NCBI RefSeq assembly: GCF_900112255.1
Contig: NZ_FOLE01000003.1
Coordinates: 265,522 to 329,521, forward strand
Length of the DNA stretch: 64,000 nt
DNA from: Flexibacter flexilis DSM 6793
GTDB lineage: Bacteria; Bacteroidota; Bacteroidia; Cytophagales; Flexibacteraceae
Reading direction: 5' to 3'
The position numbers and the translations under genes are program-made. This document shows, one piece after another, positions 29,351 to 38,429 of the stretch. Under the pieces are notes generated by a model. It saw nothing but the letters and a program-made list of their open reading frames with translations, had not been told where the DNA came from and made no database searches. The stretch's first letter is position 1. The number at the start of each line of letters is the position of its first letter.

Positions 29351-30667
29351 ATGATGAAATTAAAACTGTTATTCACTGTACTATTTCTGTCTTTTTTAGC
29401 CAATACAAAAGCTCAAAACCTGTATTTTCCGCCAGTAGTGGGCAGCACTTGGGACACACTGTCGCCTACCTCGCTCAACTGGTGTCCCGCGCGTATTGAT
29501 AGCCTTTATAACTTCTTGGATACCAACAATACAAAGGCTTTTATTATACTGAAAGACGGCAAAATTGTGCTTGAAAAATACTTCGGGACGCAAACCCAAA
29601 CGTCGAGTTGGTATTGGGCTTCGGCGGGCAAAACGCTGACTTCTTTCATGGTCGGCATTGCGCAACAGGAAGGCCATTTGTCTATTTCGGATACAACGTC
29701 GCAGTATTTGGGGCAAGGTTGGACGAGCTGTACGCCTGCACAAGAGCAAAAAATTACGATTCGCCACGAACTCACCATGACCACTGGTCTCGACGACGGC
29801 GTTCCCAACGAAGGTTGTATGCAAGACACTTGTTTGATTTATAAATCTGATGCGGGAACGCGTTGGGCGTATCATAATGCCCCGTACACGTTGCTGGATA
29901 GTGTCATTTATTATTCGACTGGCCTGACATTAAACACGTACATGAACCAAAAACTAAAGCAGCCAATCGGCATGACGGGTACGTTTAGTTACGTGGACAA
30001 CAACAATGTTTTTTTTAGTACGGCGCGTAGCATGGCACGCTTCGGGCTGCTTATTCTCAACAAAGGAAAATGGAATAACACGCCCGTAATGACCGACACA
30101 AGTTATTATAAATCAATGGTTAATACCTCGCAAAGCCTCAATAAAAGCTATGGTTATTTGTGGTGGCTCAACGGCAAAGAATCGTACATGATTCCTAACT
30201 CGCAACTGGTTTTCCCTGGCAAATTGTTGCCCAACGCGCCCGATGATATGATTGCCGCGATGGGAAAAAATGGGCAATTCCTTAATATCATTCCCAGCCA
30301 AAAAATTGTTATGATAAGAATGGGCGAAGCTCCAGACGCGGCAGATGTTCCATTTTTGTTAAACGACCAGATTTGGGCGCACCTCAACGCCTTGCCGTGT
30401 GCTGTAACGGCGGCCAAACCTGTGCAGAGCAAACCAAAAGTAATGGTTTATCCTAATCCTGCCGCCGATTTTCTGACCGTAAAATCAGATAAAAACCTTC
30501 AAAAAATCGAGATTTGGTCGATAGACGGAAAAATAATGCAAAGCCTACAAGTTGCTGACCAACAAGAAATTAATATCAATACAAATAAATTAAAAACGGG
30601 TTTGTATTTGCTCAAAATCACGGACGTAAACGGCGGTTTGGTGGTGCAAAAAATTGAGAAGCAGTAA
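29351..30667 (+). CDS. Secreted serine hydrolase (beta-lactamase/AmpC fold) with T9SS sorting domain
   Basis: A 438-residue exported protein: signal peptide (MMKLKLLFTVLFLSFLANTKAQ), a class C beta-lactamase-type serine hydrolase domain (~45-350) with the nucleophile motif SAGK (S-x-x-K), YHNAPYTLL as the Y-x-N-like box, and YGYLWW near the C-terminal strand, and a type IX sorting domain (VMVYPNPAADFLTV, IWSIDGK, GLYLLKI). Substrates of the family include peptides, esters and beta-lactams; none can be assigned. ATGs at 29351 and 29354 are equally plausible. Confidence 0.88.
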   Translation: MMKLKLLFTVLFLSFLANTKAQNLYFPPVVGSTWDTLSPTSLNWCPARIDSLYNFLDTNNTKAFIILKDGKIVLEKYFGTQTQTSSWYWASAGKTLTSFMVGIAQQEGHLSISDTTSQYLGQGWTSCTPAQEQKITIRHELTMTTGLDDGVPNEGCMQDTCLIYKSDAGTRWAYHNAPYTLLDSVIYYSTGLTLNTYMNQKLKQPIGMTGTFSYVDNNNVFFSTARSMARFGLLILNKGKWNNTPVMTDTSYYKSMVNTSQSLNKSYGYLWWLNGKESYMIPNSQLVFPGKLLPNAPDDMIAAMGKNGQFLNIIPSQKIVMIRMGEAPDAADVPFLLNDQIWAHLNALPCAVTAAKPVQSKPKVMVYPNPAADFLTVKSDKNLQKIEIWSIDGKIMQSLQVADQQEININTNKLKTGLYLLKITDVNGGLVVQKIEKQ

Positions 30668-30794
30668 TTTGATTTTTCTGTAAAAAAGAATTGGCTCATT
30701 TTAGAAAAAGCGATTTGATAACAACTACACGAAACTTTCCTATAAAGCCGTAGTGTTATTATATCAGATTTATTTATTTCTAATTCAAATTGCT

Positions 30795-31745
30795 ATGGAA
30801 AAAAGAGTCATTAAAAACACGACATTGGAGGTTGCGCCCATCAATTTTGGCGGCAACGTATTCGGCTGGACACTCGACGAGGCGCAATCTTTCGGCATAC
30901 TCGACGCGTTTGCGGCACAAGGGTTCAACTTCATTGATACGGCGGATACTTACGCTTGGTGGGTAAACGGAAAAGGCGGCCAATCGGAAACTATTATTGG
31001 TAACTGGCTCAAAGCCAAAGGCCAACGCGATAAATTCGTAATTGCCACGAAGGTCGGGTCGCAAACCAAAGAACACCCGAACGACGTGAGTAAAAAACAT
31101 ATTCTCAAATCGGTGGATGAGTCGTTGGCGCGATTACAAACCGACTACATCGACTTGTATTACACGCACTTCGACGACGAGGTAACGCCCATCGAAGAGA
31201 CCATGTCGGCCTACGAGCAAATCGTAAAAGCGGGCAAAGTGCGTTATATCGCCGCTTCCAATGTGTCGCCAAGTCGTCTGAAAGAGTCTTTCGCGGTAGC
31301 CGAGCAAAACGGTTGGGCAAAATATGTGGCCTTGCAACCGCATTACAATTTGCTCGAAAGAGAAAAATTTGAAACCGAGTACGCGTCTTTGGCACAGCAA
31401 TACAACTTGTCGGTTTTCCCTTATTGGTCGTTGGCGGCTGGCTTCCTGACGGGCAAATACCGTTCGCAAGAGGATTTGGCCAAAAGTGTAAGAGGCGGCG
31501 GCGTGAGCAAATATCTTACGCCACAAGGTTTTGCGGTGTTGGCGGCACTCGACCAAGTGGCCGAAAAACACCAAACACAACCTGCTACGGTGGCTTTGGC
31601 TTGGCTGTTGGCGCAACCGCTGGTAACTGCTCCGATTGTGAGTGCGACGAGTCAGAATCAACTCAAAACGCTTTTTGATGCGCCGTTACTTCGCTTGGAT
31701 GCGCAAGATTTGGCCTTGCTGGACGGCGCAAGTCAAACAAAATAA
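30795..31745 (+). CDS. Aldo/keto reductase
   Basis: A 316-residue NADPH-dependent TIM-barrel oxidoreductase. The catalytic tetrad is visible: Asp48 and Tyr53 in FIDTADTYAW, Lys86 in IATKVG and His125 in YYTHFDDE. It lacks the DUF of voltage-gated channel subunits and looks closest to the YajO/Tas branch. Start at the ATG at 30795; a longer open frame begins at 30753. Cytoplasmic. It lies just upstream of the cysteine attenuator region but is separated from it by about 190 bp. Confidence 0.93.
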   Translation: MEKRVIKNTTLEVAPINFGGNVFGWTLDEAQSFGILDAFAAQGFNFIDTADTYAWWVNGKGGQSETIIGNWLKAKGQRDKFVIATKVGSQTKEHPNDVSKKHILKSVDESLARLQTDYIDLYYTHFDDEVTPIEETMSAYEQIVKAGKVRYIAASNVSPSRLKESFAVAEQNGWAKYVALQPHYNLLEREKFETEYASLAQQYNLSVFPYWSLAAGFLTGKYRSQEDLAKSVRGGGVSKYLTPQGFAVLAALDQVAEKHQTQPATVALAWLLAQPLVTAPIVSATSQNQLKTLFDAPLLRLDAQDLALLDGASQTK

Positions 31746-31853
31746 TAAATTTTCGTTTTTGCAAAATAGCTTTTTAATTACTGATTATCTGTTGATTATA
31801 AAACTATTTTCTTTTTGTGAAGAAATCTTTTTTCAAAAATTTTCCGAAAAGAT

Positions 31854-31885
31854 TTTGTTTTTACGAAAAGCGTCCGCGTACTTTG
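31854..31885 (+). promoter_or_regulatory. Possible promoter of the cysteine operon
   Basis: TTTG at 31854-31857 and, 21 nt on, TACTTTG at 31879-31885, one base shorter than the TAnnTTTG consensus. It would start transcription near 31892, about 40 nt before the first leader ORF. No better match lies between the reductase and the leader. Confidence 0.4.
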
Positions 31886-31933
31886 CAAAAGTATTAAGGT
31901 CATATCGCAATGGCTTTATCAAATATCAGACAA

Positions 31934-32035
31934 ATGACAAAGAACGTTAACTTTTACAATCAAATCGCTGCTGCAACAATGTGTTGTTGTTGTTGCTGTA
32001 TGGCTATGCCATACTTGGAAGATTGTATCGGTTAA
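31934..32035 (+). CDS. Poly-cysteine leader peptide 1 of the cys operon
   Basis: A 33-residue ORF with six consecutive Cys codons (31982-31999: TGT x4, TGC, TGT) in the context ATMCCCCCCMAM and one more Cys codon three from the end. The stop TAA is at 32033-32035. Its last codons (32023-32031, TTGTATCGG) are exactly complementary to 32078-32086, part of the terminator that follows. A ribosome stalled on the Cys run by a shortage of charged tRNA-Cys would leave 32023-32031 free to pair with the terminator and prevent termination; a ribosome that reaches the stop would cover it. It was found by reading the sequence between genes. No homology claim is made. Confidence 0.85.
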   Translation: MTKNVNFYNQIAAATMCCCCCCMAMPYLEDCIG

Positions 32036-32086
32036 AAGATGACCATAAACTTATACCCAACTTTAGGGATAGGCTCTCCGATACAA
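32023..32086 (+). promoter_or_regulatory. Antiterminator of attenuator 1
   Basis: 32023-32031 (TTGTATCGG) pairs perfectly with 32078-32086 (CCGATACAA), nine contiguous base pairs. The 3' strand takes the upper stem and loop of the terminator, so the two structures exclude each other. Confidence 0.75.
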
Positions 32087-32105
32087 CATCGAAGAGCCTT
32101 TTTTT
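32071..32105 (+). terminator. Terminator of attenuator 1
   Basis: AGGCTCT (32071-32077) pairs with AGAGCCT (32093-32099), and after one mismatch CGAT (32079-32082) pairs with ATCG (32088-32091) around a 5-nt loop. Seven T follow (32099-32105). It lies inside the leader of the cys operon, 35 nt after the first leader stop codon. Confidence 0.92.
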
Positions 32106-32132
32106 ATGCCTTTATTTCATTTCCCAAACACA

Positions 32133-32243
32133 ATGACTCAAGATTTTAACATAGCGGTATCGGTACAAAACAACGCAAACAGCCTTTGCGCCATGATGGC
32201 GTGTTGTTGTTGTTTCGCTGCGTCCCGACGATGCCGTATGTAA
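32133..32243 (+). CDS. Poly-cysteine leader peptide 2 of the cys operon
   Basis: A 36-residue ORF with four consecutive Cys codons (32202-32213, all TGT) in MMACCCCFAAS, one Cys codon before the run (32187-32189) and one after (32232-32234). It begins only 28 nt after the first terminator's T-tract, too close for a second promoter, so it should be read only on transcripts that pass attenuator 1. The last codons (32228-32238) can pair with the second terminator in the same way as in leader 1, although the two peptides share no sequence apart from the Cys run. The stop is at 32241-32243. Confidence 0.83.
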   Translation: MTQDFNIAVSVQNNANSLCAMMACCCCFAASRRCRM

Positions 32244-32293
32244 ACTCCTATCCAGTTGCTTATACACACAAGGAAGGTCTTACGGAACATCGT
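32228..32293 (+). promoter_or_regulatory. Antiterminator of attenuator 2
   Basis: ACGATG (32228-32233) pairs with CATCGT (32288-32293) and CCGTA (32234-32238) pairs with TACGG (32281-32285): 11 bp with a two-base bulge. The 3' strand includes bases from both arms and the loop of terminator 2. Confidence 0.72.
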
Positions 32294-32307
32294 AAGACCT
32301 TTTTTTA
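32275..32307 (+). terminator. Terminator of attenuator 2
   Basis: AGGTCTTACG (32275-32284) and CGTAAGACCT (32291-32300) form a perfect 10-bp stem with a 6-nt loop, followed by seven T. It lies 43 nt before the cysM start codon. Confidence 0.95.
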
Positions 32308-32350
32308 TTGCCCAAATATTTGTTTTCCAACGATTTATATTTTACTCCCA

Positions 32351-33283
32351 ATGGCACACGAAGTAGAAACATACCCGACAATTGAGGCAAGAATCGGCCT
32401 GATAGCGCGCCAAATCGGCAATACGCCACTGCTGCCAATCAGGTATTTGCACGCCAATCCGAAAGTGAAAATTTATGCAAAAGCGGAGTGGTCGCAACTG
32501 TCGGGCAGCGTGAAAGCAAGAGCCGCCTTCAACATCATCAGGCAGGCCGTTGCGCAAGGTCATTTGCACGAAAACAAAACCTTGCTTGATGCTACAAGCG
32601 GTAACACTGGCATTGCGTATGCCACGATTGCCAGAGAATTAGGGATTTCGGTGGCTTTGTGTTTGCCCGAAAATGCCAGCATCGAACGCAAGCAAATACT
32701 CGAATCGTTGGGCGTGAATATTATCTATACTTCAAAGTTTGGGGGAACGGACGAGGCGCAAGAAGTGGCCAAAGAATTAGCCGAAAAATACCCAGAACGC
32801 TATTTCTACGCCGGCCAGTACACCAACGACAACAATTGGAAAGCGCATTATTACGGCACAGCCGAAGAAATACTCAAACGCCAACCCGACCTTAACTACT
32901 TCGTGGCGGGGCTGGGAACTACGGGGACTTTCGTGGGTACGTCGCGCCGCCTGAAAGAAGTAAATCCTGACATACAAGTAGTTGCCTTGCAGCCCGATTT
33001 TGCACTACACGGCCTTGAGGGTTGGAAGCATCTGGAAACGGCCATTGTCCCGCAAATCTACGATGCAAGCGTGGCAGACCGCCATTTGGAAATAAGCACG
33101 CCACGCGCCTACGAGCTTATCAAACTTTTGTACGAAAAAGAAGGCTTGCTGGTCAGTCCTTCGTCGGCGGCCAACATCGCGGGAGCTTTGCAACTGGCCA
33201 ACGAAATCACGGAAGGCACTATCGTAACCGTTTTGCCCGACAACGCCGACAAATATTCTGAAGTCATTAAGAAAATATTATAA
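32351..33283 (+). CDS. cysM: CysM-like cysteine synthase (PLP fold II)
   Basis: A 310-residue PLP enzyme of the O-acetylserine sulfhydrylase / cystathionine beta-synthase family. PLP Lys55 is in SGSVKARAAF, the substrate loop is TSGNTG (82-87), the phosphate-binding loop is GLGTTG (187-192), and SPSSA (269-273) contacts the PLP ring nitrogen. In M. tuberculosis, CysM uses O-phosphoserine and the CysO thiocarboxylate, with Arg220 binding the phosphate. By eye, the segment before VPQIYD aligns and puts Lys226 near that position; this is suggestive only. It is the first gene behind two Cys attenuators and lies 11 bp before the JAMM protease. The start at 32351 is chosen over an upstream in-frame codon at 32186, which lies inside leader 2 and the terminator. 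Confidence 0.9.
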   Translation: MAHEVETYPTIEARIGLIARQIGNTPLLPIRYLHANPKVKIYAKAEWSQLSGSVKARAAFNIIRQAVAQGHLHENKTLLDATSGNTGIAYATIARELGISVALCLPENASIERKQILESLGVNIIYTSKFGGTDEAQEVAKELAEKYPERYFYAGQYTNDNNWKAHYYGTAEEILKRQPDLNYFVAGLGTTGTFVGTSRRLKEVNPDIQVVALQPDFALHGLEGWKHLETAIVPQIYDASVADRHLEISTPRAYELIKLLYEKEGLLVSPSSAANIAGALQLANEITEGTIVTVLPDNADKYSEVIKKIL

Positions 33284-33294
33284 CCCAAAAAGCA

Positions 33295-33729
33295 ATGTTA
33301 CATTTTAAGGACAATACCGAAGCTCAAGTAATTGCCGACGCGCTACATACATTTCCTGACGAATGTTGCGGCTTTTTGCTCGGCCACGAAACCGAAAACG
33401 ACCGCTTTATTACGGAAATTATTGTGGTGGAAAATGCTAAAGATGGCGACAAACGCCGCCGTTTTGAAATTACGCCACTGGATTATCTGAAAGCCGAACG
33501 TTATGCCGAAGACAAAAAACTTACGCTGTTGGGCGTGTATCATTCGCACCCCAATCACCCATCTGTTCCCAGCGAACACGACCGCGTAGTAGCGCAGCCC
33601 TTTTTCTCGTATGTGATTGTGGCCGTGAGCGAAAAAACGTTTGTTTCGTTGCAATCTTGGCGACTCAACGAGGATTTTCAGTTTGAAGAAGAGGCCGTAC
33701 ATCTGGCCAATTTCGCTACTTCACTTTAA
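33295..33729 (+). CDS. JAMM/MPN+ metalloprotease, Mec-like
   Basis: A 144-residue zinc peptidase of the JAB1/Mov34 family. The complete JAMM motif is present: Glu23, His83-x-His85, seven residues, Ser93-x-x-Asp96. In M. tuberculosis, Mec removes newly made cysteine from the C-terminus of CysO. The same role fits here, with the additional possibility that it cleaves the fused sulfur carrier after its internal Gly-Gly. Cytoplasmic. It lies between cysM and the fusion gene (11 and 67 bp). Confidence 0.92.
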   Translation: MLHFKDNTEAQVIADALHTFPDECCGFLLGHETENDRFITEIIVVENAKDGDKRRRFEITPLDYLKAERYAEDKKLTLLGVYHSHPNHPSVPSEHDRVVAQPFFSYVIVAVSEKTFVSLQSWRLNEDFQFEEEAVHLANFATSL

Positions 33730-33796
33730 TATAAAATATTAAAAATCAAGCATTTAACGTACTTCCTTTTCAAACAATATTAAATCTTACAAAAAC

Positions 33797-35215
33797 ATGG
33801 CTACGATAATCATTCCTACCCCGCTTAGAAAATTTACGAACCAACAATCACGCGTAGAAGTGGGCGGCAACACCATTCAGGAAACATTAGCAGAGCTTAC
33901 GCTCAATTTTCCTGATTTGAAGAAAAATCTTTTTGACGAAAACGGCCAGATTAGAGGCTATGTAAATATTTTCGCAGGCGACGAAGACATTCGCAACCTT
34001 CAGCAAGAAAACACACCCGTAAACGGCCAAACAACCATTAGCATTATCCCCGCCATTGCGGGCGGAAGCGGTGCGCTGGACGATATTACTTTTTCTAAAG
34101 AAGAATATGCGCGTTATAACCGCCACATCATTATTCCTGACTTTGGCTTGGAAGCACAAAAAAAATTAAAAGCTGCTAAAGTGCTGGTGATTGGTTCGGG
34201 TGGTTTGGGAAGTCCGTTGCTGTTGTATTTGGCGGCGGCTGGTGTGGGCAATATTGGTATTGTGGATTTCGATACGGTGGACGACAGCAATTTGCAACGC
34301 CAAGTGCTTTTCGGAACAGAAGATATTGGCAAGCCAAAAGCCGAAGCCGCCCAAAAGCGTTTGCAAAGCCTGAATCCGTATATCAACATAGAAATTTACA
34401 AAACACAGCTTACGTCCCAAAACACATTGGAACTTATCAGCCAATACGATGTTGTAGCAGACGGGACGGACAATTTTCCGATACGCTATTTAGTGAATGA
34501 TGCCGCCGTTTTGGCAGGCAAACCCAACGTTTACGCCTCCATTTTTCAGTTTGAAGGCCAAGTTTCGGTATTCAACTACACAGATGCCAACGGCGTAACG
34601 GGGCCAAATTACCGCGACTTGTACCCGACACCTCCCGAACCTGGCTTAATTCCGAATTGCGCGGAAGGTGGCGTGTTGGGCGTGCTGCCTGGTATTATTG
34701 GCAGCTTGCAAGCCAACGAAGTAATCAAGGTTATTACGGGCGTGGGCGAACCGCTTAGCGGGCGTTTCTTTGTATTTGATGCGCTTACGTTCCAGACCCG
34801 AACACTGAAAATTACCAAACGCGCCGACGCGCCCGCCATCACTGGCCTGATAGATTATGAGCAATTTTGCGGCGTAAAAGCCGTTGAAAGAAAGCTAAAG
34901 GAAATCAGTGTGGAAGAGTTTGCACAATGGCAGAACAACGGCGAAGACATCCAAGTAATTGATGTGCGCGAGCCTGCCGAATACGAGCAAATCAATATTG
35001 GGGCACTGCTTATCCCGTTGGGAACGGTAGCGCAACGCGCCGACGAAATTAGCCGAAACAAAAAAGTAGTAGTGCATTGCAAATTGGGCGGCAGAAGTGC
35101 CAAAGCCATTCGGACATTAGAAGACGAGTTTGGTTTTGATAACTTGTACAACCTCAAAGGCGGCATTACGGCAATCGAGCAATCGGAATTATTTGCAAAA
35201 TCAATTCATATTTAA
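33797..35215 (+). CDS. CysO-like beta-grasp / MoeZ-like E1 / rhodanese fusion
   Basis: A 472-residue protein with three domains. Residues 1-90 are a MoaD/ThiS/CysO-type ubiquitin-like fold (VEVGGNTIQETLAELTLNFP, ending IPAIAGG with Gly89-Gly90); the end resembles the diglycine tail of CysO, but here it continues into the next domain. Residues ~100-355 are a ThiF/MoeB-type adenylating enzyme: GSGGLGS (133-139), NLQRQ, DGTDNF (222-227) and NCAEGGVLGVLPG with Cys288. The Cys-x2-Cys zinc ligands of E. coli MoeB are absent, as in MoeZ. Residues ~368-472 are a rhodanese with active-site loop HCKLGGRS (Cys428). Together they would adenylate a diglycine end and turn it into a thiocarboxylate, the sulfur donor for CysM. 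Confidence 0.88.
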   Translation: MATIIIPTPLRKFTNQQSRVEVGGNTIQETLAELTLNFPDLKKNLFDENGQIRGYVNIFAGDEDIRNLQQENTPVNGQTTISIIPAIAGGSGALDDITFSKEEYARYNRHIIIPDFGLEAQKKLKAAKVLVIGSGGLGSPLLLYLAAAGVGNIGIVDFDTVDDSNLQRQVLFGTEDIGKPKAEAAQKRLQSLNPYINIEIYKTQLTSQNTLELISQYDVVADGTDNFPIRYLVNDAAVLAGKPNVYASIFQFEGQVSVFNYTDANGVTGPNYRDLYPTPPEPGLIPNCAEGGVLGVLPGIIGSLQANEVIKVITGVGEPLSGRFFVFDALTFQTRTLKITKRADAPAITGLIDYEQFCGVKAVERKLKEISVEEFAQWQNNGEDIQVIDVREPAEYEQINIGALLIPLGTVAQRADEISRNKKVVVHCKLGGRSAKAIRTLEDEFGFDNLYNLKGGITAIEQSELFAKSIHI

Positions 35216-35259
35216 TCTTAATTTATTTTTATTTTATAAAACAAAAAATCAGAATTATT

Positions 35260-35898
35260 ATGGCAACATTGCGTTTAGGGGACATTGCTCCCAACTTCAC
35301 GGCAGAAACAACAGAAGGTACAATTGATTTTTATAATTATTTGGGCGACGGTTGGGGCGTTTTGTTCTCGCATCCCGCTGACTTTACGCCAGTTTGCACG
35401 ACCGAATTGGGCGCAACTGCCAAACTTGGTGAAGAATTTAAGAAAAGAAATGTAAAAGTGTTGGCATTGAGCGTGGACCCGTTGGGTAAGCACCAAGAAT
35501 GGATTAACGACATTAACGAAACTCAAAACACGGTGGTTAATTTCCCGATTATCGCCGATGCTGACCGCAAAGTTTCGGAGCTTTATGATTTGATTCACCC
35601 AAATGCCAGCGAAACTTTTACGGTTCGTTCGGTATTTGTGATTGGGCCAGACCACAAAGTAAAGCTGATTATCACTTATCCAGCTTCTACGGGTCGTAAC
35701 TTTAACGAACTTTTGCGCGTGATAGACAGCTTGCAACTTACGGCCAACTATCAGGTAGCCACGCCAGCCAACTGGCAAAGCGGCGAGAAAGTGGTAATCG
35801 CTACGTCGGTGAAAGACGAAGAAATCGAAGCGAAATTCCCGAAAGGTTACGAACGCGTAAAACCATATTTGCGTCTTACGCCTCAGCCGAATCTATAA
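35260..35898 (+). CDS. 1-Cys peroxiredoxin (Prx6 type)
   Basis: A 212-residue thiol peroxidase. The active site is HPADFTPVCTTE with peroxidatic Cys46, Thr43 and Pro39; the C-terminal extension to residue 212 (KFPKGYERVKPYLRLTPQ) is typical of Prx6-type enzymes. No resolving cysteine is visible. It is 44 bp behind the fusion gene with no terminator between, and the next clear terminator is at 35986, so it is probably co-transcribed and under the cysteine attenuators, perhaps protecting the sulfur-transfer steps. Confidence 0.92.
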   Translation: MATLRLGDIAPNFTAETTEGTIDFYNYLGDGWGVLFSHPADFTPVCTTELGATAKLGEEFKKRNVKVLALSVDPLGKHQEWINDINETQNTVVNFPIIADADRKVSELYDLIHPNASETFTVRSVFVIGPDHKVKLIITYPASTGRNFNELLRVIDSLQLTANYQVATPANWQSGEKVVIATSVKDEEIEAKFPKGYERVKPYLRLTPQPNL

Positions 35899-35911
35899 TC
35901 TATTGATTCCC

Positions 35912-35946
35912 TTAACCTTATAGGTATAAAAAGCCTATAAGGTTAA
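35912..35946. repeat. Inverted repeat with AACCTATAAGG-type core
   Basis: TTAACCTTATAGG (35912-35924) pairs perfectly with CCTATAAGGTTAA (35934-35946). The same core recurs at 36040-36072, on the other side of a terminator. Confidence 0.9.
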
Positions 35947-35985
35947 AACTAACATCCTTTCCTTAATCTTTATTATGGCAACTAA

Positions 35986-36030
35986 AAACCCGCAACCCCG
36001 TTGGTATTGGGATTGCGGGTTGGGTTTATT
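35986..36030 (+). terminator. Terminator of the cys operon
   Basis: AACCCGCAACCCC pairs with GGGATTGCGGGTT with one mismatch, followed by GGGTTTATTTTTTT. It ends the operon that starts with cysM. Confidence 0.85.
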
Positions 36031-36039
36031 TTTTTGCTC

Positions 36040-36072
36040 AAACCTATAAGGTTTTCAAAACCTTATAGGTTT
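36040..36072. repeat. Long inverted repeat, AAACCTATAAGGTTTT core
   Basis: Bases 36040-36055 and 36057-36072 are perfect reverse complements around one base. Its core matches the inverted repeat at 35912-35946, which suggests a dispersed extragenic palindrome family. Confidence 0.9.
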
Positions 36073-36115
36073 AAAAGCCAGATATTTCTTTAAATATAGT
36101 TTTCATCGTCGTTTA

Positions 36116-36577
36116 CTACCCTTCTTCTCTAGCTCCAGTTACGTGAAGTAATTGAAAGTCATGACTTAAAACCTTATATTGTCCGTCGTTAGATAGTTCT
36201 ATATAAGATGCTTTTACACTATAAATGAGTTTTTGCATACGCCCTCTATGGTTTATAGGGGTGCTGCATAAGGCTACCTCTCCATTCCAGTTTACAGGAA
36301 ATTTTAAAAAAACAGAAGAGTCTGTTTGCTCTATACTTATATTAAGTTCTGGAAAAAGTGGCTCAATTTTATCTACTTCAAAATCCTTCTTAATAATGAT
36401 ATTGTCTATTTTTGGTCTTATTATAGGCTTTTCCTTGTATTGTAAGGCGCATTCCTCCTTCATTAATTGCGGTATTATTGTGTCTGAAAGAATTCGGTCT
36501 AATTTTTTATTTATCAGCGTTATATCTGATGATATAAATTTAAATCGAGTAAATGCTCGATATTGTTCATTTTCCAT
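36116..36577 (-). CDS. Hypothetical protein, 153 residues
   Basis: I do not recognise a family. It is a soluble, mixed alpha/beta protein with no signal peptide or membrane segment; the first 60 residues are helical and charged (ISSDITLINKKLDRILSDTI), and the rest alternates strands (ISIEQTDSSVFLKFPVNWNGEVALCS). The base composition is lower in G+C than the neighbours groEL and the cys operon. It is followed by two AACCTATAAGG palindromes. Coding is supported by its length and a plausible ATG start in an otherwise AT-rich gap. Confidence 0.6.
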   Translation of the reverse strand: MENEQYRAFTRFKFISSDITLINKKLDRILSDTIIPQLMKEECALQYKEKPIIRPKIDNIIIKKDFEVDKIEPLFPELNISIEQTDSSVFLKFPVNWNGEVALCSTPINHRGRMQKLIYSVKASYIELSNDGQYKVLSHDFQLLHVTGAREEG

Positions 36578-36611
36578 AATATTTATTTGTTAAAAGTTAA
36601 AAATTCTACCT

Positions 36612-36652
36612 AAAAAATACCGCCTCCAAGCTCTGTGCTTATGAGGCGGTAC
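36612..36652 (-). terminator. Terminator of groES-groEL
   Basis: TACCGCCTC (36619-36627) pairs with GAGGCGGTA (36644-36652); on the minus strand a T-run follows the stem. Confidence 0.9.
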
Positions 36653-36686
36653 ATATCTACTTTTTTCAGTTCTGAAAAATCGGCTA

Positions 36687-38408
<1,722 letters not shown>

Positions 38409-38429
38409 CTATTTCTATCCAAAAAAATA

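Noticed and set aside
32186..32350. N-terminal extension of CysM from an upstream in-frame start
   Set aside because: The stretch overlaps leader ORF 2 and its terminator, and family similarity begins only after the ATG at 32351.
31746..32350. SAM or other sulfur-related riboswitch in the cys operon leader
   Set aside because: No conserved riboswitch core was seen; the two Cys-rich ORFs with paired terminators explain the leader better.
33295..35215. Thiamine or molybdopterin sulfur-transfer locus
   Set aside because: No thi or moa genes are present; cysM, the Mec-like protease and Cys leader peptides point to cysteine.
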